Below, one piece after another: positions 43,966 to 53,050 of a stretch of 64,000 nucleotides of DNA. Numbering within the stretch: position 1 is the first letter of the stretch; each line of letters opens with the position of its first letter. Source of the DNA: an uncultured Flavobacteriaceae bacterium (GTDB lineage: Bacteria > Bacteroidota > Bacteroidia > Flavobacteriales > Flavobacteriaceae); assembly GCA_947494565.1 (NCBI GenBank), contig CANLVG010000001.1, forward strand, positions 434,001 through 498,000, read 5' to 3'. The notes under the pieces were generated by a model. That model was given only the letters and a program-made list of their open reading frames with translations. It made no database searches and was not told the origin of the DNA. Both the position numbers and the translations under genes were made by a program.

Positions 43966-45156
43966 ATGAAAACAACAGTAAACAGAAGAGACTGGCTCAA
44001 AAGAGGCGCTCTCACCGCTGCCGGAATGATGGCAGCACCGTATTTGGCCCAAGGGGCCTTTTCGAATCGTCCAGTAGTTTTGGATGCAGAGGGAAATCTA
44101 CCCTATACCCCTTTTTTTAAGGAGTACCTTCCTTACGAGGTAGATAGGCCCGTAGAACTTTTGGCAAAATTGAATGCCAATGAAAATCCTTACGGCCCTT
44201 CCCCCATGGCAGTGGAAGCGATTAAAAAGTATGCGGACAAAGGCAATCGCTACGCTTGGAAAGAGCTGTTCCAATTAATGGATAAGATTGCGCTAAAAGA
44301 AAGTGTAAAGCAAGAGAATATCATGATGGGACCTGGCTCATCTGATTTATTGGAAAAAACGGCCATGGTATTTTTCCAAAAAGGAGGAAACATCGTTTCG
44401 GCAGATCCTGCCTACATGTCTTTGATCAAAGTAGCCGAGGCGACAGGAGCCACATGGAAGCCCGTTCCGCTTAAAGAAGATTGGTCACATGACCTGGCCG
44501 GAATGGAAGCTGCCATCGATTCGGAGACCAAATTGGTATATATCTGCAATCCCAACAACCCTACGGCAAGCATGACCGACCATGCAGAGCTGCTCGATTT
44601 CTGCTCGAGAGTTTCTGAGAAAGTACCGATTTTCATTGATGAGGCCTATATGGGTTTTTTAGAGGATGGAGATAAAAAGAGCATGGTCTCTTTGATCAAT
44701 GAAGGTAAAAATGTAATGATTGCTAGAACATTCTCTAAAATTCAGGGTATGGCCGGTATCCGTGTAGGTTATGTAGTTGCACAACCAGAGACTTTAGAAA
44801 TCATACAGAAAATCACCAGAGGCGGCATGGGAATTTCCCTCCCTTCGGTACAAGCCGCAATGGCCAGTATGGATGATATCGAGTTCCAGAACAAATCGAG
44901 AACCCTGAATAAAGAATGTCGTGAATATGTTTATGAGAACTTAACTAGAATGGGCTTTGAATATGTACCATCTTCTACCAGTTTTATCATCTTCCCAATA
45001 GAAATGGAAGGAAAAGGCTTCTTGGAAAAAATGACCGCCTTGGGTGTCGGCGTACGCGCTTTTGACATCATGGGTAAAAACTGGTGCCGTGTGAGTATGG
45101 GCACCATGAACGAAATGAAACTCTTTACCGCTGCACTTGAAAAAGTGCTAGTTTAA
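43966..45156 (+). CDS. Tat-exported class I/II PLP aminotransferase (HisC-like)
   Basis: 396 residues. The N-terminus VNRRDWLKRGALTAAG is a twin-arginine signal followed by a hydrophobic stretch and an ALA-like cleavage region, so the folded, cofactor-loaded enzyme should cross to the periplasm. The fold I motifs are ANENPYGPSP, the PLP Asn in CNPNNPT, the DEAY motif (Asp/Tyr) and the Schiff-base Lys258 in ARTFSKIQGMAGIRVGY. It resembles histidinol-phosphate aminotransferases, but no histidine genes are near and the periplasmic site argues against histidine synthesis. Likely acts on an amino acid brought in by the neighbouring TonB receptor. Confidence 0.88.
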   Translation: MKTTVNRRDWLKRGALTAAGMMAAPYLAQGAFSNRPVVLDAEGNLPYTPFFKEYLPYEVDRPVELLAKLNANENPYGPSPMAVEAIKKYADKGNRYAWKELFQLMDKIALKESVKQENIMMGPGSSDLLEKTAMVFFQKGGNIVSADPAYMSLIKVAEATGATWKPVPLKEDWSHDLAGMEAAIDSETKLVYICNPNNPTASMTDHAELLDFCSRVSEKVPIFIDEAYMGFLEDGDKKSMVSLINEGKNVMIARTFSKIQGMAGIRVGYVVAQPETLEIIQKITRGGMGISLPSVQAAMASMDDIEFQNKSRTLNKECREYVYENLTRMGFEYVPSSTSFIIFPIEMEGKGFLEKMTALGVGVRAFDIMGKNWCRVSMGTMNEMKLFTAALEKVLV

Positions 45157-45288
45157 GTTTGAGTTGATTTCTGAGTTAGCCCAAGAGTTGGATTTCTGGG
45201 TGGGTAGCCTTGACACATTTGGCATCCAGCTCTTCTTGGCTAACCGTCTTTGCTCATTGGATTGAAAACACTAATACCACTTTTCGAA

Positions 45289-46440
45289 ATGAATTTTGCG
45301 CTTCAAAAAACACTGGAACTTGTACTTATCATCGGACTAGGGATACTCCTGCAAAGGAAAATAGCCAAAGAAAACCTTAAAGGAGTCAAGATATTGATTC
45401 TTAGTGTTGCCTTACCTGCCGTTATTTTTGTCGCGTTGCTGAAAATTAAGCTAGAAAGTTCATTGTTGGTCTTTCCGCTCTTGGCACTTTCATTCAACTT
45501 AATCATGTTGGTGGCGTCGAAATACATTTTGAGTGCGACCCTACCAGAGAAAGAAAACGCTAAGAAACGAACGATTATGATGCTATTGCCCTCTTTGGCA
45601 CCTGGCCTTTCTTGTTTTCCTTTTATAGTGGTTTACTTGGGTGATGATTCATTGGCGCAAGCAGCTTTGGCCGACGTGGGTAATAAAATATTCGGATTGA
45701 TTCTATTATATATGCTCGCGATGCACTGGTACCATAAACGCTCGGTAAAAAATTTACGCGCATCTTCGGCAAGTAAATTGAAAAGTTTGGCACTTTCCCT
45801 GTTGAACGAACCCATAAACATGGTCATCATACTAGGTCTGGTATTGTTAGGACTCGGCCTGAATCTCGCATCATTACCCGACTTTCTTCAAAATACCATC
45901 TTAAACCTGAAAGTACTGATGACACCTTTGGTACTCCTCTTCATTGGTATGGCCGTCCGTATCAAGTCAGGAGAATTCAGCCTTATTCTATCTTTGCTAG
46001 CGCGTCGTGCCGGTATTACGTTTTGCCTATCGTCAATATTCGTTTTCCTGTTTCCATCTTTGACCCCCGCACTGATTTTACTGTTGGTAGTCTTTCCGCA
46101 AAGTGCATGTAGTTTTTGGCCTTTCGCACACATGAGTGCCGTAAATGCCTTGGAGGATAAAGATGAACAAAACAAACCTACCTTCAATATCGACTTTGCA
46201 GTTAATATCTTAGCGTGCTCATTGCCCTTCTCCACAATTTTGATTATTAGTGTATTTTCCTTCAGTGAATTCTTTATAGATCCCATTAAAATATTGGGCG
46301 CCGGTGTGGTAATGATCGCAGTATCATTTCTTCCTTTACTAGTCACAAAACTAAGAGTAGGTCGTATTTCCGGTGGGGTAAAAGATTGGCAGCGCTTTGA
46401 AGGTTTAAATGCCCACTCGCAAACTTCAGAAGACAATTAA
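45289..46440 (+). CDS. AEC (auxin efflux carrier)-type permease
   Basis: 383 residues from the ATG at 45289; an in-frame TTG at 45250 would add 13 residues without a clear reason. About ten hydrophobic helices in two halves, starting LELVLIIGLGILLQRKIA and KGVKILILSVALPAVIFVAL, with the proline-rich LPSLAPGLSCFPFIVVYLG; pattern matches AEC-type permeases, which export or import small organic acids and amino-acid-like molecules. It lies 132 bp downstream of the aminotransferase on the same strand, with a hairpin-like stretch between, so co-regulation is likely. Substrate unknown. Confidence 0.75.
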   Translation: MNFALQKTLELVLIIGLGILLQRKIAKENLKGVKILILSVALPAVIFVALLKIKLESSLLVFPLLALSFNLIMLVASKYILSATLPEKENAKKRTIMMLLPSLAPGLSCFPFIVVYLGDDSLAQAALADVGNKIFGLILLYMLAMHWYHKRSVKNLRASSASKLKSLALSLLNEPINMVIILGLVLLGLGLNLASLPDFLQNTILNLKVLMTPLVLLFIGMAVRIKSGEFSLILSLLARRAGITFCLSSIFVFLFPSLTPALILLLVVFPQSACSFWPFAHMSAVNALEDKDEQNKPTFNIDFAVNILACSLPFSTILIISVFSFSEFFIDPIKILGAGVVMIAVSFLPLLVTKLRVGRISGGVKDWQRFEGLNAHSQTSEDN

Positions 46441-46796
46441 GATTTGACGGGTAGTTTTACGGACTTTGATAGATAAATCGGGTTAGTAAGAGGGATTTAT
46501 AAATTGTGGAATCTTTTATTAATCAATCCATATGAGATTGGGATGACGACTAGAATTTCCAAGGAAAAAAAAATGAATCAAAGTTGTTGGTATTACTCCT
46601 GAAGAAGTATTTGAACTAACAGCATACAACCCTAGGGCAATGACCGCCAAGTAAGTAGGTTTTCTATCCTAATAGGCAGTACAAGAAAGCTCGTGCCCTA
46701 ATGTTGAATACTGCTCATAGCGGACAAAAAAATACTCCTGAATTAAATTCAAGAGTATTCGCTAATCCAAATAAAAAAAGAGTTGAGTAGTTTAAG
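46441..46796. other. intergenic with gene-fragment remnant
   Basis: 356 bp between the permease and a convergent small secreted protein. Apart from the short amidohydrolase-like fragment at 46577-46654, no gene or terminator was recognised. Confidence 0.4.
46577..46654 (+). pseudogene. possible amidohydrolase C-terminal fragment
   Basis: One frame reads IKVVGITPEEVFELTAYNPR and AMTAK before a stop. The pattern G-[IL]-[ST]-x-E-E-[AV]-[IF]-x-[KRL]-x-T-x-N-P-A/R resembles the last conserved helix of dihydroorotase/deacetylase-type amidohydrolases. Only about 25 codons are left, with a stop directly before them, so it is at most a relic. Weak evidence. Confidence 0.25.
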
Positions 46797-47138
46797 TTAT
46801 TCCCTAACCTCTAAAGGAATTCGATAAACAATGCCTTTTTCGTATGTTCCTTTGGTTAATTTTCTAAAATCTATGCTAGTACGAATGAATTTTTCCAGTT
46901 CCTCATTTTCAGTTTCTATGGAAAGTATACGTAAATAATTACCGGTGTCTACGGCAACACGAACCTCGGCCTTAGAACCCCGAATTTCAGTTGGAATTGC
47001 GTTTTCGCCCAACATATTATAAATCTGAACTGCTATTGCTTTAGACGTTTTCGGCTTGTTTACTTCAGGGGTCGAAGCTGTACTATTTGAAAGGCTAAAT
47101 AATAGGACCAAAGACAAAACAAATATGGATTTTCTCAT
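46797..47138 (-). CDS. small secreted protein of unknown function
   Basis: 113 residues with a clear signal peptide (MRKSIFVLSLVLLFSLSNS). The mature part (NKPKTSKAIAVQIYNMLGEN ... VRVAVDTGNYLRILSIETEN ... YRIPLEVRE) fits the pattern of small flavobacterial envelope proteins sometimes annotated near TonB-like C-terminal domains. No cysteine pairs and no catalytic motif. It is convergent with the permease and divergent from the second AsnC-type regulator. Confidence 0.8.
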   Translation of the reverse strand: MRKSIFVLSLVLLFSLSNSTASTPEVNKPKTSKAIAVQIYNMLGENAIPTEIRGSKAEVRVAVDTGNYLRILSIETENEELEKFIRTSIDFRKLTKGTYEKGIVYRIPLEVRE

Positions 47139-47613
47139 GATTAAAGGGCTTTACTAATTGGTAACAAAATTAAAATTACTTAAATAAATCTCAATATAAT
47201 CCCATAAAACTAAGAATTTAATAAAAATTAACACTTAATAATAAGAATAGTCAAATTTTGAATAAAAAGCTGAGGAATCGTCAGGTTTTTAAAATTGGGC
47301 ACCCACTGAACTAAGCCTAATCGCCCGTTTGCGCAAATCAATTTTGGTCCAATAGGGTCTAGCAAGCAAATTTCGTTGGCACCAATTGATTTTCTTGGAC
47401 TAAAAACACTAATCCTCTAGTAATGGGCACGACTTTTTTGTGATTCCTTAATACATTATTGGCAATTAAGCCCTATGATTAAAACGATTATGCCCTATCA
47501 AAGTTTCGAAAAACATAAATTTCGAAATTCCCTTTTAAAATAGCCCGGGTAGGTTGTATTTCCATTGGCATTGGTCTAATTTGTTCTTGTTATTTAAACA
47601 AAAAAATGTTCCT
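47139..47613. other. intergenic region upstream of second AsnC-type gene
   Basis: 475 bp between divergent genes. It holds the paired TTTCGAAA palindromes (47504-47527), listed separately. No gene or RNA was recognised in the rest. Confidence 0.4.
47504..47527. promoter_or_regulatory. paired TTTCGAAA palindromes
   Basis: TTTCGAAA occurs at 47504-47511 and 47520-47527, centres 16 bp apart, 87 bp before the AsnC-type start codon. Two short identical palindromes directly upstream of a regulator gene suggest an autoregulatory site; no more than positional evidence. Confidence 0.35.
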
Positions 47614-48093
47614 ATGCCTAAAGAAATGTTGGATGAAATAGACCGTCAAATTCTGGACATCTTAATAGAGAATACCAGGACACCTTTCACGGATATTGCT
47701 AAAAAACTACATGTATCGGCTGGCACGGTTCATGTCAGAGTAAAAAGAATGGAAGAGTTTGGACTTATAATAGGGTCATCGCTAATACTTGACTATGAAA
47801 AATTAGATTATTCTTTTGTTGCGTATGTTGGTATTCTTTTGAACAAGACAAACCGTATTAATTTTATAATTGAACGACTAGCTGAAATTCCTAATATCAC
47901 TAATGTGCACATTAGCACTGGGAAGTTTAATCTCTATTGCAAACTAAGAGCAAAGAATACATCTCATGCAAAAAGAGTCATTTTTCAGATAGATGATATT
48001 CAGGGAGTCGACCGAACCGAGACAATGATTTCATTGGAAGAAAGTTTCAATGACAAAAATCGCCTGATGCATCAAATTTTCAATGAACTATAA
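47614..48093 (+). CDS. Lrp/AsnC family transcriptional regulator (second paralog)
   Basis: 159 residues from the ATG at 47614; an in-frame TTG at 47554 would add a hydrophobic tail (WSNLFLLF) not found in the family. Winged HTH at about 10-65 (FTDIAKKLHVSAGTVHVRVK) and RAM domain at about 72-150 (HISTGKFNLYCKLRAKNTSH). Closest in the window to the regulator at 39427, and more distant from the one at 18591. The two close paralogs flank the receptor-aminotransferase-permease group, so they may form hetero-oligomers or act in series. Regulatory target not shown. Confidence 0.9.
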   Translation: MPKEMLDEIDRQILDILIENTRTPFTDIAKKLHVSAGTVHVRVKRMEEFGLIIGSSLILDYEKLDYSFVAYVGILLNKTNRINFIIERLAEIPNITNVHISTGKFNLYCKLRAKNTSHAKRVIFQIDDIQGVDRTETMISLEESFNDKNRLMHQIFNEL

Positions 48094-48619
48094 TTTTGTT
48101 TAAAGAGACTTTGTCTAAAGTTGTTGTTAAAGAAAAGACCTTTGCTGTTGTAAGTATGAAATCTGTCAACACCGATGTAATTTTTTAATACTACAATCCA
48201 TTTCAAATTTCAACTTGCTATTGAAATATCCACAATCCTTTTAAAACGGCTATAGGGGAATTTCTATCTATCAATACACTGCATAGTATAATCGGTACAA
48301 TTTAAGCAAGAATAAAAAAACCTGTAAATCATAGACTTATAGGTTTTGAGTGATTGGACATCACATATCCAAAGAATAGTAACTTTTCATATTTTGAAAA
48401 ATAACGTGTTTTTCTGTAGCTCCTAAATACTTAATTATACCGTTCTCTGGTGAACAGTTGTTCCGATACTACAACTAGGATTTCATAAAATGTTCATTAC
48501 GTGCAAACATATTTTATTTATCTTATTTTTCTGTCAAAAAAAATACTATTTTAACTCAATTATAGTTATTTTTTATTATATTGATTCTCATCACTGTTAT
48601 CTTAAATCCTATTGAAATA
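48094..48619. other. AT-rich intergenic region
   Basis: 526 bp, among the most AT-rich stretches of the window. It contains the terminator-like hairpin at 48317-48347 and no recognised gene. Confidence 0.45.
48317..48347 (+). terminator. terminator-like hairpin
   Basis: Arms AAAACCTGTAA (48317-48327) and TTATAGGTTTT (48337-48347) pair over 11 positions with one G-T, around a 9-nt loop. It lies 223 bp after the AsnC-type stop and may end a long 3' region or separate it from the peptidase gene. Confidence 0.5.
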
Positions 48620-50365
48620 ATGTATTACAGGGGTTATGCTACAACGGTAATAAGGTATATTTTTTTCTCTATAGTTTTTGCATCATGTGTCAGTGATAAT
48701 GGCAAAGACCATCCAAAAGTTATGGATGATATACTTGGTCAATACCCCATGTTTGTAAATGTATCTCCCGATGGTCAAAAAATACTATTGAAAGAACGAG
48801 GAGAAGACTCTTTTAACCTTTTTGTCAAAGACATCTCCACTGCCACTATCAAGAAAATAGACGATTCAGGTTTCACTCAATTATCCTTAACCTGGCATCC
48901 GAATAACAAGGATATTTTTTTTCAAGAATTAAACCCAAAATCGGGCTTTTTTCACCTGTACAGCACACATTTAGATTCTAAAAAACGTATTGAGCTTCAG
49001 CTTATACCTTCTAGCACGGCAATTCCCCCGTTAAGATGGTCTGAAAGTGGTAGTCATCTCGCCTACTTGGCTACAAATCAATCTAACGAATTGTTCGTTT
49101 ATGATTATACGAAAAGAAAGGTAATAACTTCTTTCAATAACATGAATCCGTATGCTGATTTTCAATGGGTTGGAGATTCTACATTGTACTTAATTAGAGA
49201 TGGTTCCTATCCGGAGCTGTCAAAAATCAATTTAAGCACCAATGAAAGAAGTGACTACGTTTTGTTAGAAAATGGAGAAGTTAATGGTGACTTTTCGGTG
49301 AAAAACAATAAGCTACTTTTCATAGGAAGAAAAGACAGTGAGCAGTTTTTTCAATGTTATGAATTCGATATCGCAACTAGAAAAACAACCAGATTGACCG
49401 ATGTTGACTATAATGTCAGTTCAGTAAAGTACTCTAAAAATGGTGAGTCCTACTTTTTTAGTCTCAACCAAGAGGGAGTTAACAAGCTATATAGTTCTGA
49501 TTATCAGATTAATAAAACCATAGTAGATTTAGGAGAAAAACTTCATGGCACCGATATTGTTCAAGAAAAAAAAGGTTTTCTATTGGTCTCCAACCATGAT
49601 TTTGAGTATCCTAGAAATTTAATGAAAATTGATTTTTCCAATCTTGTAGAAAAGGTCATCTATACCCCTCCTAAATCTTCAATTCTGAAACTGAGTAAAC
49701 CTGACTTTATTCGAATCAAAAATCAAAACCTAGATACAGAAATACCTGCCTATTTTTGGTTGTGCGATTGCCCGATTGCAAGAAAAACAATAATCTTTAT
49801 ACACGGAGGCCCTCACTTACAGGTCAAACCGCTTTGGAATCTTAGAGCTGCACTCCTTACAAAAAAAGGATTTAACATACTTGTTATAAACTATCGTGGG
49901 TCCTCTGGTTATTCAAATAGTTATAGTGAATTAGGGGGGGATTTTCTAGGGCAAATTTCAGACATTGTTTCAGGTGTCGATTTTCTTAAGGAAGAATATA
50001 AGATCAATCAAGAAGACATTATCCTAATGGGGTCAAGTTTTGGCGGAAAACTTGCGCTACATACATTCGAAGAACTAGATCCTATTGGAGGTCTGATATT
50101 ACTATCCGGAACTATTGGACCACAAAACCCAATGACTATTAAAAAACTGAAGACAACTAATTTGCTAGCATTTTATGGGGAACATGATCCTCTGACCGTA
50201 AAAGCATTTGAGTTCTTTTCAAAAAATGACCTTATTAATCCAAAAACAGATAACCTCAGGGTTTTTAGAAATGAGGGGCATTATTTCCATAAGACATCTT
50301 CTTGGGCTGTTGTCTACGCTGCTATTATTCAAAATTTTATCGATGTAAAAAAAGAATCTTCGTAA
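48620..50365 (+). CDS. S9 (prolyl oligopeptidase) family peptidase lipoprotein
   Basis: 581 residues from the ATG at 48620; this start puts a lipoprotein signal with lipobox VFASC at the N-terminus, whereas the in-frame TTG at 48581 would bury it. The N-terminal two thirds is a beta-propeller of TolB-like blades; the C-terminal alpha/beta hydrolase has the oxyanion HGGPH, the nucleophile Ser473 in GSSFGG, Asp523 in YGEHDP and His554 in EGHYFH. S9 enzymes cleave short peptides at the cell surface or periplasm. The stop overlaps the next start by one base (TAATG), so translation is coupled. AT-rich compared with the first half of the window. Confidence 0.9.
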   Translation: MYYRGYATTVIRYIFFSIVFASCVSDNGKDHPKVMDDILGQYPMFVNVSPDGQKILLKERGEDSFNLFVKDISTATIKKIDDSGFTQLSLTWHPNNKDIFFQELNPKSGFFHLYSTHLDSKKRIELQLIPSSTAIPPLRWSESGSHLAYLATNQSNELFVYDYTKRKVITSFNNMNPYADFQWVGDSTLYLIRDGSYPELSKINLSTNERSDYVLLENGEVNGDFSVKNNKLLFIGRKDSEQFFQCYEFDIATRKTTRLTDVDYNVSSVKYSKNGESYFFSLNQEGVNKLYSSDYQINKTIVDLGEKLHGTDIVQEKKGFLLVSNHDFEYPRNLMKIDFSNLVEKVIYTPPKSSILKLSKPDFIRIKNQNLDTEIPAYFWLCDCPIARKTIIFIHGGPHLQVKPLWNLRAALLTKKGFNILVINYRGSSGYSNSYSELGGDFLGQISDIVSGVDFLKEEYKINQEDIILMGSSFGGKLALHTFEELDPIGGLILLSGTIGPQNPMTIKKLKTTNLLAFYGEHDPLTVKAFEFFSKNDLINPKTDNLRVFRNEGHYFHKTSSWAVVYAAIIQNFIDVKKESS

Positions 50366-51393
50366 TGCTCCACAAATTAATTTTCTCTTTCTTGGCACTT
50401 ATGTCCTTTCTCGGGTGCAGTGACCTTTTCAAGAAGAATAGTGTTCCACTAATTGGTCAGGAAAATGCAATTTGGACCGAAAGTTTATACCTCCGGGGGT
50501 ATAGACCAAGTTCTGGTGAAAAGCTTACCGATGAACATCTCAGAACATACGCGTTCAATCTAAAAAAAAACAAGATCAAATATGCCTATCTATTTGCAGG
50601 ACCCTATGAAGAGGACGGGCGTTTACCTGACTACGCTTTTTCCAAACTGGCGAGAAAAAGTATAGAGAAATTGAGAAAACATTATCCAGAGATCATCATC
50701 CTACCTTGGATTGGAGGAGTTCAGAACAAAACCGTCTATTTAGGAGATTCCCTATGGGTTGAAAATGCACTAAATGATACCAAAAGACTTGTAGAAACAT
50801 TAGGCGTTCAAGGGGTACACATAGATTTTGAATACATCATTAAAGGTGATTCTTACTTAGATACCACCATTGGAGAAGAACGGGAGTTTGACCAAGAATC
50901 TTATGGAAACAATGTTAATACATTCCATAAAAAAATAAGGGCTCTACTACCGGATTCCTTCATTTCATCCGTTGTTGTTAGCACAGCTCCGGATACAAAG
51001 CCATGGAAAAGAAAAACAAGTATTGAAGAGCTTTTAGTGCTAACCGAGCATGTCGATCAAATATCATTTTTATTTTATGACACTTCAATTTCGTCTCAAA
51101 AAACATTTCAATATAATTGTGTAAAACAGATTGAAGACATTCGGTTTTTAAGAAAAGTTAATTCGGAAACACAATATTTACTATCCATCGGGACCTTTGT
51201 CAATCGAGTAGAATTGCATAAGTATAGAGATTTGAACATTGAGAATATTCCAAATAGTTTGAGAACGATCAAGGAAAGTACAGTTCATGTGAGTTCAAAG
51301 GAGTTACTCATTGATGGAATTTCTATTTTTTGTGATTGGCAGACTAGCGAAAAAGAATGGGAAGAGTTCTATGTCAATTGGGGCACTAATTAA
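50365..51393 (+). CDS. GH18-like lipoprotein
   Basis: 342 residues from the ATG that overlaps the S9 stop (TAATG). The lipobox SFLGC (Cys18) gives a lipoprotein. The TIM-barrel strand GVQGVHIDFEY (148-158) has the D-x-E of glycoside hydrolase family 18 (Asp154, Glu156), and the N-terminal part has beta strands KYAYLFAGP and IIILPWIGG in the expected order. GH18 enzymes cut chitin or N-glycans; related fold members bind sugars without cutting. The first Asp of the DxxDxDxE motif is not obvious, so activity is uncertain. Coupling to a peptidase suggests breakdown of glycopeptides. Confidence 0.7.
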   Translation: MLHKLIFSFLALMSFLGCSDLFKKNSVPLIGQENAIWTESLYLRGYRPSSGEKLTDEHLRTYAFNLKKNKIKYAYLFAGPYEEDGRLPDYAFSKLARKSIEKLRKHYPEIIILPWIGGVQNKTVYLGDSLWVENALNDTKRLVETLGVQGVHIDFEYIIKGDSYLDTTIGEEREFDQESYGNNVNTFHKKIRALLPDSFISSVVVSTAPDTKPWKRKTSIEELLVLTEHVDQISFLFYDTSISSQKTFQYNCVKQIEDIRFLRKVNSETQYLLSIGTFVNRVELHKYRDLNIENIPNSLRTIKESTVHVSSKELLIDGISIFCDWQTSEKEWEEFYVNWGTN

Positions 51394-51667
51394 CATTTTC
51401 ATCTCAGAACTTGTAAATGATAAATATAAATTGATTTAATATAGTGGAGCACTATTAACGCTCTAATCTGAGAATGTTCGTCAAGGGTGATTTCTGCTAT
51501 GAATTTTAGGTTGGAGAAGGTCCATCTATAGGAATTTATTTCATATGTAGATCAATACTATGATAGCATGACTTTTTTTTACGAGGCTTTATCGAATTTC
51601 AGACCCGACAGAGTATAGATAAAGGTTGACGGATCCCGTTGAAAAAAGAACCTAAAAAGGGATTGGT

Positions 51668-52876
51668 TTACTTGTTCTTTGCAAGAACATTGACCCTCTT
51701 TAACACCCTATTCCATGCAAATTGGCCATTATAGTTTGAAAATAAAACGCATTGGACTTTACCAGTTATTGCTTCTTCAGGCATAAAGCCAAAATATCTA
51801 GAATCCACGGAATTTTTTCGATTATCACCGATCATGAAAAAGTAATCTTTTGTAAAAGTATACGAACTTACTTTTTTCCCTGTTGTATCATAATAACCAT
51901 CCGGCTTTTGTTCTAGAGTTAGACCTTCATAACTATTGAATGTTTTCTCATAAAGAGCAAAATTAAATCGGTCAAGAATTATTTTCATTCCTTTTTTGGG
52001 AACAACAAAGGGACCCATATTATCAAGTGTCCATTGTTGTTTATTGAACATGGTGAATAGTTCTTTCCCATCTTTACTAGAATCTATTTGCTTTTCGATA
52101 GTAGCGACAGACCCGTCTTCTTTCAACAATGATTTTTGTTTGTTTGATAGAGAAACCCTTAGCCTATCCTCAACTTTTGACCCTTTCAATACATGAAGTT
52201 GAAACTTGGAGGAATCTAAATACTTGTAAAATCTTGCTCCATTTTCTAATTCTAAGTCGTATGTGTTTACGACAGTTAGAGGTTCCGAGTACTCAAAGCC
52301 CTTAATTTGTACAAGGCCCTGAACTATTGAAAGCGTATCTCCAGCTATTGCTTCACACCGTTTAACCATTGAAAAAGTTCTATCAGGTTCAAATACCAAA
52401 ATATCCCCCCGTTTAATATGATTTGTACCGCGCAATCTTCTATAAGGCCACCAATTTTTTTTCTTTATCGTTCGCGAATTCCTGTTTAAATAAAAAAGTA
52501 AGTTCACCCAATAAATATCGGAAGGTTTACGCGGGAGTCTTGGGCCATAAGCCAGCTTGTTTACTAAGATTACATCCTCCGGAAAAAGAGTGTTCATCAT
52601 GGAATTACTAGGGATCCGATAGATTTCTCCAATAAACATTTTGGTGGCTATACTCAATATGAAAACAAAAAAGAAGAGAAAAACTCCCTTCAAAGCCCTA
52701 CGCAGAGGCATATTACCCACCTTGTTCAAAAGATATGCTGTAAGAAGGTAAATCAGAATGCACAATAGAATAAAAAGTGTCAACCAGCTAATTTTCAATA
52801 GAATAGGCACGCAAAGTGAAATGAGGAATAGTCCTTTTTTCCAGTTCGATTTAAGAATATGAAATATCATTACCAT
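51668..52876 (-). CDS. lepB: signal peptidase I (S26A)
   Basis: 402 residues with two to three N-terminal hydrophobic segments (about 15-50 and 63-82). The catalytic region reads RIPSNSMMNTLFPEDVILVN with nucleophile Ser92, and the general-base Lys172 sits in MVKRCEAIAGDTL; GDNRKNSVDSRYFG is box E. The family removes signal peptides at the outer face of the inner membrane. Bacteroidota usually have a separate housekeeping lepB, so this one in an accessory block of secreted proteins may be a dedicated copy. It is 174 bp downstream of the MG2 gene, same strand. Confidence 0.92.
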   Translation of the reverse strand: MVMIFHILKSNWKKGLFLISLCVPILLKISWLTLFILLCILIYLLTAYLLNKVGNMPLRRALKGVFLFFFVFILSIATKMFIGEIYRIPSNSMMNTLFPEDVILVNKLAYGPRLPRKPSDIYWVNLLFYLNRNSRTIKKKNWWPYRRLRGTNHIKRGDILVFEPDRTFSMVKRCEAIAGDTLSIVQGLVQIKGFEYSEPLTVVNTYDLELENGARFYKYLDSSKFQLHVLKGSKVEDRLRVSLSNKQKSLLKEDGSVATIEKQIDSSKDGKELFTMFNKQQWTLDNMGPFVVPKKGMKIILDRFNFALYEKTFNSYEGLTLEQKPDGYYDTTGKKVSSYTFTKDYFFMIGDNRKNSVDSRYFGFMPEEAITGKVQCVLFSNYNGQFAWNRVLKRVNVLAKNK

Positions 52877-53050
52877 TAAAGGAATAATCTATTTGAGTAA
52901 AAACAGAACAACCATAAAACCCAAGTTAACGGAGTTATAATAATCTTTGCCGTTCGAAACGCTATAGAACAAACAGTATGTGGGATGAACTTTCGCTCTC
53001 CAATTAAGTACTTTTCGATTTTCTATGGTCAATCGTAAAAATTCGGTTCG

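Noticed and set aside
45157-45249. Open in-frame stretch after the Tat aminotransferase, considered as a gene relic
   Set aside because: It reads ELAQELDFWVGSLDTF without known similarity, and the outer parts (GTTAGCC ... GGCTAAC) are inverted repeats, so an imperfect hairpin is the simpler reading.
45888-46436. 182-codon minus-strand frame opposite the AEC-type permease
   Set aside because: The plus-strand frame gives regular hydrophobic helices; the reverse frame has no pattern and no start signal.
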